64,000 bases of DNA from Blasia pusilla (lineage: Eukaryota > Marchantiophyta > Marchantiopsida > Blasiales), in the NCBI GenBank assembly GCA_050084515.1, contig CM114273.1, forward strand, positions 23,064,001 through 23,128,000, in the 5' to 3' direction. The position numbers and the translations under genes were made by a program. Positions 46,047-55,999 of the stretch are shown one piece after another (positions within the stretch are counted from its first letter, which is position 1; every line of letters starts with the position of its first letter). The notes beneath the pieces are model-generated. The model saw only the letters and a list, made by a program, of their open reading frames with translations, did no database searches and was not told where the DNA came from.

Positions 46047-49000
46047 AAAGGTAGTAGAAGAAGGAAGCGAACTTCCGAAGATAATGGTGATTTGGAATGT
46101 TGGGAACTTGGGATGATGTAATACGAACGGCACCCCCGAGGAGGGAAAGCTTGTCAGCTAAGGCAGAAAGGGGGCATGCCCGGTGACTGGTCAGTGGTCA
46201 CTGGAGTCCGGGAAGACACGCGGGCGAGAATTTCCAACACGTGGGGTGGAGAAAGGCAGGGGAGAACTGCTGTACGCCGTCGGAGGTCGATCCCATTCCT
46301 GAGGCAGAGAGAGAGCCATACGCTGCACTGCTCGGAAGCCGCGAGGCGAAGGACAGCGGATGCGGAGCGAGCGGCGTCGCTTGGCAATTCCCTTCGATTT
46401 CTGCTAACGAAAGCGAGAACGACAAGCTTCCGAGGCGTTCTCCAGTAGTGCGATTGTCTGGACGACGATTTCTTCTTCCGGAACCCGGAAGATTTTCACT
46501 TTGGCCTGACTGTGTTTCCTTGAGATCGGTAGTAATGTAAACACAAGAAAGATCATCATGGAACAGCGAAGGGTAGAGTTGGCCGATGTTGTTGGAATAT
46601 TACAAGTGGGTAGGGCTACATTTGAAATTCTGTTTGACCAGCCATGAACTCCAGGGAATCTATTCTCCGCAACTCATTAATTCGATTACCATTCCTAGCT
46701 AGATAAATTCGATGGGCTGCAACTAGAAGCCTGTCGCTAGGAAACATCACATGTGATGTGGGCCACATGAGAGAGAGACCGAGGGAGACGGAGACGGAGA
46801 GGAGAGCAGGTTCGTGCATGGTGGGAACCACAATCCGAAGCGCATGACATATCTACTTCCTTAAACATTGGTCGTATTTGGATACGGACAACATCGAAAA
46901 GTGAGACGGTTCATGGATGGTGGGAACCACATACCGAAGGCTGGTGATCTATCTACTGCTCTAAACATCGCACACATTCAAAAAAAATACAGACAACATC
47001 GAAAAGTGGAAAAGCCGTGTCTGACGGAGGTGAGGAGGGTCACAAAGTTCCACGGGAGTCCACGGGAATTAAGCTTGGACGCCATGGTTCTCCTCCATCA
47101 AGATGGCCACAAATAGAGTTCTAAGGCTACAGTGCTACAGTGAGCGTCGCGTAGCACAAGAAATTCTAATCCACAACGCAAAAGCAATTCAGGAAACCCT
47201 CCGTGCTGCAAGCCGCTGCCCGTTGAAAGAGAAATGATACGAAGATCCGGCATTAAGAACCGAGTCCAAAATACCCTCGGGATTCTGGTCTCGACCTGGT
47301 AGACTATAAAGGGACAAACGAAATCAGTCAATGCCACTACGAGCTCACTGGCGATCAAGACCGATCCCATTCTCCGGGCTCCTCTCGTCGCTTGGACACC
47401 CTATCCGGGACTCTATCGCCTAGTGTGTCACCCGCAGACTGGATACAGCCTCTTGTCCGATTCTTCTGGCGCACTTGACAGTGGTCTGGGGGTCTCTGAT
47501 TTACACGGTCAAGTCGCGGGTAGAAATTCACAGCGGAGTGTTTTTAGGCTTGTGGACGAGTTAGGTCCGATTCAAGTTGTCAGAATCTTTGTCAGCAAAA
47601 TATCTGCGCCTACACTACGTACATCTGCACCGGGTGTCTTTTGCTCTATGTGACACGCGATTGCTTCTCTTTCTCGATCATTAATTAAGAAGGGAGCTGA
47701 TTAACACTGCGAGTTATGAGAGCCCGAGAGCGCAACGGAAAATCTCGAGTGCTATCAGGAGAAGGGTCGATCTTCTTTTCTCGTCCACGCGATGGCACGC
47801 GTGGAAACATCCGTAAGCCGTAGATTAGAAAATTTACAGAAAGATGTATGTATCCTTGGTAGATGTACATGATCTCCAGCTTAAACTACAACTTGAACGG
47901 TTTTATTTTATGCCCTTGCAAACCTCGATCGGATCGCATTCCACTCGATGAGATCCTGAACGATTATATGGTTGCGGAGGAAAGAATTATGTAACCTTCA
48001 CGCTGACGACGCACGTGCTTCCAATCGTGGGCCTGCATATGAGTGACGATATATTGAATACATGTAAGTGACTGGCCAGTGACTTATGTATCATATTGAG
48101 AGTTTCATCCATGAGCTAGATCGATATCGTCGTTGAGAGGTATGAGACCCAAATTCCTGATCTACCGACAGCTTCCTGAAGCAGTTTCTATAGTGATTCA
48201 ACGCGCAGATGACTGTCCCGATTTCTTACTACCACATAGTCTCATGGCAGTCTCCCTGAATCGTTTTTAAGGAAACATAGGAGCTTTCTGTAGGAACAGT
48301 TTAGGGTATAACGTTCGAAACTCCATCGCAACACGTACGCCGCTGGAGATGGACGAGCAATTTTCTGGGGAGACTCCTCGATGGCCGATTTATGATTTCC
48401 TATTCCGTCTTGATTGATCATAAGAGCCTAGTGAGTCCTCGTAAATATCCAGCGGCAGCAACTCGCAATTGACTCATATTCATTTGACTTTCGAACCATC
48501 TACTGATCTCTTAGGCGCCCCGAGTCGCAAGATTTGTCCTGCTGACAGTTTCTTTGGATTTTGAATTAATACTGACTGGTCTAGTGTTGAAGGCATGTCC
48601 GTGAATGGCGATATAGTGGACGGCTATCATTCTCATTTGTCTTTATCACGTCTTTGTTGGTGACCAGCTCTCCTACAGAATCTTTTGCCCTGCCCCTTGA
48701 ATCGAAACCTCACGCATTATATACTTGAAATATAACCATTAGGCTGACGAGCTCAATACCTACTGCTATCCACACTGAGGCATGCTCCTCCACTAAAGAG
48801 ACTCAGCGAAATCAACTTCGGACTTGTTCCTCTGCTCATTGATGGTCCAAGTCCGAAACCTATGGACGTCAGTTGAATCCTTGAAAACTTGCATTACAAG
48901 CCGAAATGGAGAGTTCCCGCGGCTCTTTATATGGCAGATTTTTTCTCCGTTGGTTGTGCCATGGCTAACTGCCATGGTAGATCAGTTTTCAGGTGTAGAA

Positions 49001-49737
49001 TTTCTACTTACGGACGAGTTTTCCTCCAATTCCAAATGATTCCACAAAACAAACGCTATATGCTATAGGCAATATGCGCTATATACCATCCCAAAGTACA
49101 ATACCCGTCCAGTACCCGTGTGACATCGTCCTTCGAGTAAACTTTACTTAATTCAAGTGTACTTAAATACTTGTGAAAATATTTTTAAATGGTTAATAAA
49201 ACCATTTTCATGCGCAAACACACATGCACATGACAACTAGTTATTACTAATGATGGGTAATTACGGCCCTTCCAAGTCCTCCTCCCCCTCCCTCCTATCC
49301 ATTTGTAATAATTATTTTCTCCCCAACCCTCTCAAAGGGTCGCATAATGGTTTGAATTACCCATTATTAGCCCAGTGACTATATGCTTCTAGCCAACCCT
49401 AAAATTTTTCATACTTTCAATCCTTCACTCACTTTGTTACTAAAATTAGAATATTAGTATAATCTCTTTCCCAATTAGATAAGGTTTGAAAAAATTTTAG
49501 GGTTAGGACAAAGTTCATAGGATCTTTAGACCCACTCTTTTTTGGATATGCTCATCGAATCCTAAAATTATGCAATTACACACACTAATGAGGACCTATA
49601 AGGGACTGTGCAACGCACGAATCTGTGCTTAATACTTCATGTTTCAATATCACTCCTTACCAATCTCTCTTGTATGATCCTCTATTTAACTCGTGTCAAA
49701 CAAAGGAGCAGTTAAAAACAAAATACTCAATTTCCTT
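46047..49737. other. Intergenic DNA without a supported gene
   Basis: GC-balanced to about 49 kb. Open frames at 46154-46540 overlap on both strands and are not recognised. It contains a tandem duplication (listed separately) and a 25-bp phrase shared with 49738. I see no domain-level coding signal. Confidence 0.35.
46811..47011 (+). repeat. Tandem duplication of about 100 bp
   Basis: Copy 1 (about 46811-46906) and copy 2 (about 46909-47010) share GGTTC(G)TGCATGGTGGGAACCACA, CCGAAG, ATCTACT, TAAACAT and ACAACATCGAAAAGTG in the same order. Divergence is roughly a fifth of positions, so the duplication is not recent. Confidence 0.65.
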
Positions 49738-50219
49738 GGTGATTTGGAATGTTGGGAACTTAGGCCTTTTTTTTCTTCTTTTTTTTTGGTTCTATTACAT
49801 AGTATGTTGAAGTTTGTGCTACAATTTAGTTCTTTAAATTGAGTGCATGTTAAAAAATTTCCATATGAATGCACAAGTATTTTGGTTTTTTCCTTATCTT
49901 GAGATGGTTAATAGGAATATTTTTTTTTGAATCTCCAAGGTCGCTAGATAACTTGCATATCCCATCCAAGATGCATCATGATGAACCTTGAGAACCTTGG
50001 TTCTCAAACTCTCAAGAACATATATGCTTTGTTGCTTCTATTTCAGAACATCATCCATGAGTGTAACGTGCCTCATACTTGCCCTCGTCTTCAAAGTCTC
50101 TAACCATCCTTGGGCGATTTCATGGTGTTGGTAATCCACCTTGTCGTGTGAATACACATTGTTGCCAACATACATTGGTTGTCATGCACACAAGTCTAAG
50201 ATCCATCGTATTATGAATC

Positions 50220-50745
50220 CTAACATATCTACATATGAATATTCACGCTCCTCCATTGCTCTGTATGGACTGCCGTTATAGCTCTTTGTCTTCTATGTAG
50301 CTCATCTCTGGAAATTGACTCGTTCATGATCCTCTCCATCTCTCTCTTTAGTCTCTCATACTCCTCAGAAAAGTGTTGGTGCTTCCCCTTCAAGATGTTG
50401 AATTAGGCTTCCAAATCAAAAGTGCATGGAGAATTCTTCATTAAAATCTCCAAGTGTAAGAGCCGAGAAATAACCTCGCTATTTTCCGAAGCACTCTCCC
50501 CACGAAAGATTGTGGTCACAACACCGCCATATACATGACAATCGATCGAAAATCTCTCTTGGACCATCAAAACTTATAGTATGACCTTCATTGAGGCCAT
50601 TCAAAACACCTCTTACGTCCTCAAAAGTCTCCTCCTCCAACTTAACTTGACTCGGCCTTCATTTCATTTCTGTCATGTATCTCCTCTTTAGCCGGAGGAT
50701 TTCTTCTCTATCCATCCAAAGAAGATAGTAGAATTCTAAGGCTTC
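50220..50745 (-). pseudogene. Unidentified protein-coding relic with a helical C-terminal part
   Basis: The minus strand reads MDREEILRLKRRYMTEMK, a stop, RPSQVKLEEETFEDVRGVLN and GLNEGHTISFDGPREIFDRL. After a one-base shift near 50545 it continues VISRLLHLEILMKNSPCTFD, a stop, FNILKGKHQHFSEEYERLKR, EMERIMNESISRDELHRRQR and AITAVHTEQWRSVNIHM. Only two or three stops interrupt some 170 codons and the composition is charged and heptad-like, suggesting a decayed coiled-coil protein. I cannot name the family; it may be a transposon accessory gene or a captured host fragment. The flanks (49763-50219, 50746-51120) show no clear features. Confidence 0.45.
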
Positions 50746-51120
50746 TCAACAATCCACCATGTTGGTTTTGGCTTAATGACTCTCTTTGTGGTGTAAAGAC
50801 TCCTTGCTCTCCTCCATCCGGCCGAGAAGATGATGGTTGATGTTGATGTCTTGGGTATAGGCCTATACTTCCAAATTTTGGCGGAGTATGAACCCTCAGT
50901 TATTTTGACTGCATCGGTGGGGATATTTCATCTTGTGCTCTCAGTCTCTTATTTCTTCTCGTAGAACCTTCCTCCACATCGCAATAATGAATCTCCATGG
51001 CCTTCATCAACTACTCAACTTTGAGCTTGATGAATACCTTGCTTACTAACTTCCTTTTTTTGGCAACACTAGAACAAACAATGGTTTTAATGACTGGCTC
51101 ATATAACTTATCATAGTCAT

Positions 51121-51121
51121 A

Positions 51122-51190
<69 letters not shown>
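51121..51190. repeat. TA microsatellite
   Basis: About 70 bp of nearly pure TA dinucleotide repeats, broken once by ATTA near the left end. Confidence 0.9.
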
Positions 51191-51195
<5 letters not shown>

Positions 51196-51399
51196 AAAAT
51201 GTAGCAATGATTGATGACTCATGCAGTCACAAAAGCCTAGTCATCTACCATACCATGACTAGAATTATTTTGGGATGACTCATATAATCATTGTGTTATA
51301 CGAACAACACGTCAACAAGCCTTGCCACGTATGAAAATATCTAGGTATATATTACGATTGCCATGTTAGATTGCGACAAGACGATTGGTGACACGTTGT

Positions 51400-52135
51400 C
51401 ACAAATTTATATCACTGAGTCATATTCATTACCTGATTTATCTATATGACTGAGTTGTGAAGTATTACTTATTGAAGATTGAGTTACAGTCAAGCTCATG
51501 AGAAACCTGAATTGCTACATTTGGTACTCACACGAAGTAGCAAAGCTTAATCTTGGTTAGTCAGTTAAGCACGATTATCTTAACTAGGATTAGTTAATCA
51601 CAGTTAGTCTAACTCGAGACTATGGTTAAGGGTAGGGTTAGGGTTGCTTGTACATACCCTATATAATTGAGAAGAGGACCAGCCTCCACTCATTCTCTCA
51701 TTGCAAATTTCGTTCTCCATGGTGGTGTGTGTGTGTGAGAGTCGTTTTCCACGAGTTATGCTTGTTTAGCAGTTTTCCACATTACTGAGTCATATTTATC
51801 ACTGTGATTTAGTTAAATGACTAAGTCATAACATACGTTTGAGTCCTATTGATCACTTTCAATTTTCAAAATGACTTCACATAATTGAGTCATAGGATTC
51901 TATTAAGTCATATTAATCACCTTGATTTGTCTGAATGACTTGAAATGATTGAGTCATAAGTTTCTTTTGAGTCATTTTGATCAATTTGGTTTGTATAAAT
52001 GACTTAATGTGGATAAGTCATAAAATATGATTGAGTCATATTGATAATTTTGGTATGCTAAAATTTGCATATACATGAGTCGTAAAATCTAACCAAATCA
52101 TATTGATGAATTTGGTCTATTTAAATTACTAGAGT
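51400..52135 (+). repeat. Degenerate tandem array of about 64-bp units
   Basis: Successive units begin (G/A)AGTCATATTGATCA(C/A) ... TTTG ... AATGACT ... GAGTCATAA, with starts near 51417, 51788, 51842, 51905, 51970 and 52035 once the 312-bp insertion is discounted. Motifs of the type TGAGTCAT/ATGACT recur in both senses. Relaxed matches extend leftward to about 51205. Function unknown. Confidence 0.6.
51470..51781 (+). mobile_element. 312-bp LTR-like element with 5-bp target duplication
   Basis: Starts TATTGAAGATTGAG and ends GTTTTCCACA. It is flanked by TTACT at 51465-51469 and 51782-51786. It is the direct-orientation copy of the element inserted at 37369-37677. It contains a TATA motif (CTATATAATT, 51659-51668), a telomere-like GGGTAGGGTTAGGG at 51630-51645 and a GT microsatellite (51726-51736). 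No long inverted termini and no coding. A solo LTR or TRIM remnant is the best reading; the start is TA, not the usual TG. Confidence 0.7.
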
Positions 52136-53878
52136 TGGTTTTAAATGACTCTTTCCCCTACTCAATACAATACTAAATGTAACCACTCCAGCTCCTACTC
52201 CTGTTGTTGCTGTGATAGATCGACCACGTCCGGTAGTCATGGAGGCGACATAAGAGCTTAACTTAACGCTACAATCCCAACTCAATTTTTCAGCCTCTCC
52301 ACTACTACACTGCCCATCTCCTAACTGATTTAGGATCTAAGAGAACACTTGAACTTATTAATAGCAGAGTCTATAGACGAGAGTGTGTAGACGACAAACA
52401 AACAAAAGCCTCTCACTTCGGTTTTCTACATGGTCAAAATCTCAAATTCACAAGCAAAATTGTACCAATGTGATGCCCACAATGGCCATGAAATCCTCCT
52501 TCATGGCGCGTATCATGTACTTCAGGAAGTTGAACTTTGGGTTTGCGTTATGATTCTGTAGTTTGCAGCAATATGTGTTGATCTACAATATCACCTCAAT
52601 CAATCACAAAAACAGGAAAATGAAGCAAAGCTCTATAGACACAAGAAATATCTTACAACATGACCCTAGGTAGATCTGACAAGAAATAGAGCGATGTTCT
52701 TCTTAGTGTCATATGCACCATAAGAATGCCACAAGAAATTGAACACTATTGTCAAGATTGCAAAAAATCCTCGAATCGTAGTCTGGGATTGCGATGAGAG
52801 CATTGAAAATCCAACGTGGACAAAACCTATTCATTCTTCCATGCAACTCATAACCAACGACAAATGAACGCTCTTCAAATACAAGAAATGGCAATAGATC
52901 GTGACAAAAAGTTTGCAGAAAGCTGCAAAAACTCATTACCAAGGGCTCCACAAAGGCGCTTCCAAATCAAATTGGAATCAAATCAAAATATGCTCCTCAA
53001 GACATGGTAAACTAGGCCTTGTGGCTATCAGTAAGTATATGTCAAAATTTTCTTTCATGAGTGTCAAGATATACTTTGTCTCTTTGATGATACTCTGCTT
53101 TTAAAAACCAATCGTTGTACATTTATTTCCCATATACTATCCTCAAAGTACAAGAATCAGTGGACAATAACCTAAGTCAAGATAGGAAACTTTCTTATAA
53201 AATCCTCTAAAACTTGATGTACTCCACTTATTGTTTCAAGGTAAGTATAGAACTCTTACAAGAAATCAAGAATGTATACCAAAAAGCATCAAACATTCTC
53301 AACTTACACCACTCGGCCGCATCGATCACAAGCTTCTTGTATGTGTGGGTGCTGGGCCCTAGCCTCTCGGGCATACACAAGGTCCCTCATTCGGGTTAGG
53401 TCTTGGTTTAGCACATATAGGACTGTTGGATCGCCTCTTGCAGTTGTTCCTTACTGTCGAAAGAACACTTGGATCAGTTAGTTGAGACATAGGAGTGGGA
53501 GCAGTTCAAAGAGATCCACAGTGTAAGTGTAGTCATAGATTCAAAGAAACTAGAAAGACTACAATTTTTTCTCTCTAATTCTAAGCCCTTGTTGAAGTAG
53601 GGAGTTGCAAAGGTGGCCATGTTCCTGTTTCTAATAGCTCAAAGAAACCATCCATTATAGTGAAAAAGCATGTGCAAACCATAGAAAAGAGCACAATTTA
53701 CTTTTCGTAGAATGCTTTCAATGTTTTCCCTTACCTGATAGTCAAAGGTAGTGATTACCTAATAGTAACGTTGTGGGTGGATTTTTCCAATATTCGCGTG
53801 TCTTTCAAAGCAAGGCAAAAGTCATATGCTAAGACTTTAGAAGTTTTTGTAGGATGCATCTCCACCACATTAAGATGG
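52136..53878. other. Intergenic DNA, nothing coding supported
   Basis: AT-rich, with short open frames (for example 52816-53104) but no recognisable domain. A CTCCTACTCCTGTTGTTGC phrase near 52190 is low complexity. Confidence 0.35.
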
Positions 53879-54003
53879 CGTGCGCATACACATCGCTACA
53901 CAACATACATTGCTGTCACCGATACCACACACAAACACGTATAATCTTATGCTAACTCATGGCATCCAAACAACGAGACGAGAAGTACCCAAATATCTCC
54001 AAT
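53879..54003 (-). repeat. Copy of the 126-bp terminal repeat
   Basis: Matches 54516-54641 in the same orientation (CGTGCGCATACACATCGCTA ... AACTCATGGCATCCA ... ATATCTCCAAT). The pair encloses about 510 bp without coding potential, so a small non-autonomous LTR element (TRIM-like) between them is possible. Flanking 4-6-bp duplications were not identified. Confidence 0.55.
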
Positions 54004-54515
54004 AAAATAAGGTGAGATCTAATCTCACAACACCATAGTTCTCATATGTGTGCACTCTCATATGTCTTTCTCAATGTCAAACCAAACCCACTCTCCTAAT
54101 GAGAGGCTTGGGTTACACTCACAAGGCAAGAGACCATAGCTCCGCCATCTCGTGCCAAGAGGTTCAACAAAGAGAGAATGAGCTCTCAAGCTCTCTCTCC
54201 TTGAGGTATACCTCTCCCAAGCTCTCTCCATGGTAACCTATGCTCCCAAGTCATCTCCTTGGCTCTTGACCTGATGTAGGAGGTCAAGGGCCACTTTCCA
54301 AAATAGAAAGTCAACCATATACTCAAAATAGAACTTATCTAAGATAGTAAGTTATTCAATATGGCTCCAAATGAGCCGAAACAAAGGGGAAACTTGCTCT
54401 CTCAGGTTTCCCTAGGCCTCATCATGTCATCCTTGACCTTCTGAGCATGTTCTCCACTACTCGTAAAGGCGCTTTACTAGATCTCACCGATCTATCCTAA
54501 AATATATGACAACAA

Positions 54516-54641
54516 TCGTGCGCATACACATCGCTACACAACATACATCGTTGTCATCGAACACATCCACAAACACGTACAATCCCATGCTAACTCATGG
54601 CACCCACACAACGAGACGAGAAGTACCAAAATATCTCCAAT
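54516..54641 (-). repeat. Copy of the 126-bp terminal repeat, 3' of the second PHD relic
   Basis: Same family as 39083-39217. It is followed on the plus strand by CGCCCCTCTAGCTGGTGG and then AACTCCAGATAG, as at 39219-39262, placing it directly downstream of an integrase-PHD 3' end on the minus strand. Confidence 0.55.
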
Positions 54642-54821
54642 CGCCCCTCTAGCTGGTGGTTAGGTCCCTCTAACTCCAGATAGCCATCTATCCCTACCTA
54701 CCATGACATACATCTCTCGGGCACTAAGAGCAAAAAGGTCGGGTGCTCATGTGGCCCCATCGTTAGTCGCCTTCTTGTTTTCCATGTCACATATGTAAGT
54801 CAGAATCTAGAACTACCTACT

Positions 54822-55085
54822 CTATGTACATCTGGGACACATCCATCGTCCCTCAGGAATCCTAGTGAGAGGTGGCGTCAGAAATGCCATGTGCCACCCT
54901 CTCGAACACCCATCATATACTAGCATAGTGGCTGCACCACGGGTGGAACTACACAACATACATCGCAAGCCTGCAAGAACTACTGGTAAGCTCGGATCAA
55001 GTGTACCGTCAATGTTAGGAAGATGACATAACATGATCCTTCCAAACCAGACCATCGCGTCCTTCCAATAAGAGAACACCTCTCT
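54822..55085 (-). pseudogene. Second, degraded integrase C-terminus with PHD finger
   Basis: The minus-strand frame reads AMVWFGRIMLCHLPNIDGTL, DPSLPVVLAGLRCMLC and TMLVYDGCSRGWHMAFLTPP, then GRWMCPRC. It is clearly homologous to the C-terminus at 39296-39560. The third PHD Cys is now Tyr and the Cys after His is Phe, so zinc binding would be lost. The frame is cut at about 55085, where GC-rich hAT subterminal sequence begins, showing that the hAT lies against or within this older retroelement. Confidence 0.75.
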
Positions 55086-55642
55086 CCATGAGCTAGGACG
55101 CGGGCTAATTGCGGGCCCAAGAGCCCACGCACGGGCTTGTTGCGGACTAGGGCGTCGGTTGCTTGCGGTTCCTACAGCCCGCGAGCAGGCTCGTTGCGGG
55201 CTAGGGCGCGGACTCGTTGCGGGCTAGGGCGTGAGCCGTATGGACTAGGGGATTATGGGCGGGCCCTGTGATTTTAGTGGAGTATTAAATGAGTTTGTCT
55301 AATGGTTGGGTGATTGACGGCTTAAGAGGTTGGAGTAGGATTGTTGTAGTAGAGGATAGGTTAGTTAGAAATGAGAGTAATTGAAGAATTTCTGATAATA
55401 GTGGTGGAGAAAGGAAGAACAATATTAAAATAGATTTTAATAGGCTGGTTGTATTGCAAAATAGGTATGTTGGAAATTTAGAGTAGGTCAAGAAGTTAGG
55501 ATAGGTCAAGAAGGAATCTAATCGGAGAATAAAAATAGGTTTGTTAAATGAAAATTAGTGGACATGGTTTAGTAATGAATTTTAAGTGGGGGTAGATGAT
55601 TTGGGGAGCTAGAAGGGTTCATTCTCTTCCTTCGATCGTCCT

Positions 55643-55650
55643 CTATATAA
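55643..55650 (+). promoter_or_regulatory. TATA box of the hAT transposase gene
   Basis: CTATATAA in TCGTCCTCTATATAAACTTT, followed by a CT microsatellite (55673-55688). Position and context are conserved with 6774-6781 of the other hAT copy. Confidence 0.55.
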
Positions 55651-55999
55651 ACTTTCTCATTTTTTTTATTCTCTCTCTCTCTCTCTCTGAAGTTTTTTTT
55701 CTCCATTGATAGGTGAACTTAATAAGCAAGAATATGTTTTGCCACTAAATAACCGTGATAAGTTAAGGTATCTTGATTATCTAGGTTAGCATATTGATCT
55801 TTCTTCTTTAAAGTGAGTGTTCCAAGTTTTGTTATTGGAGCATTCACGGACAATATTTGATGCAATTTGTAATTTACTAGTTGATATATTCTACTATTGA
55901 CATAATTGTTGCAAATTATACAAATATTATTGGGTGGGGTTAGTGTCTATCTGTAGTCATCACCAAAGCTAGAGAACTCCAAAAGATCGTAAAGGAACA

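Noticed and set aside
49230-49640. A second Helitron (ACTAGT near 49236 and GTGCAACGCAC near 49606)
   Set aside because: The two signals do not combine into one element: no TCTATACTA-type 5' end and no CTRR following the hairpin.
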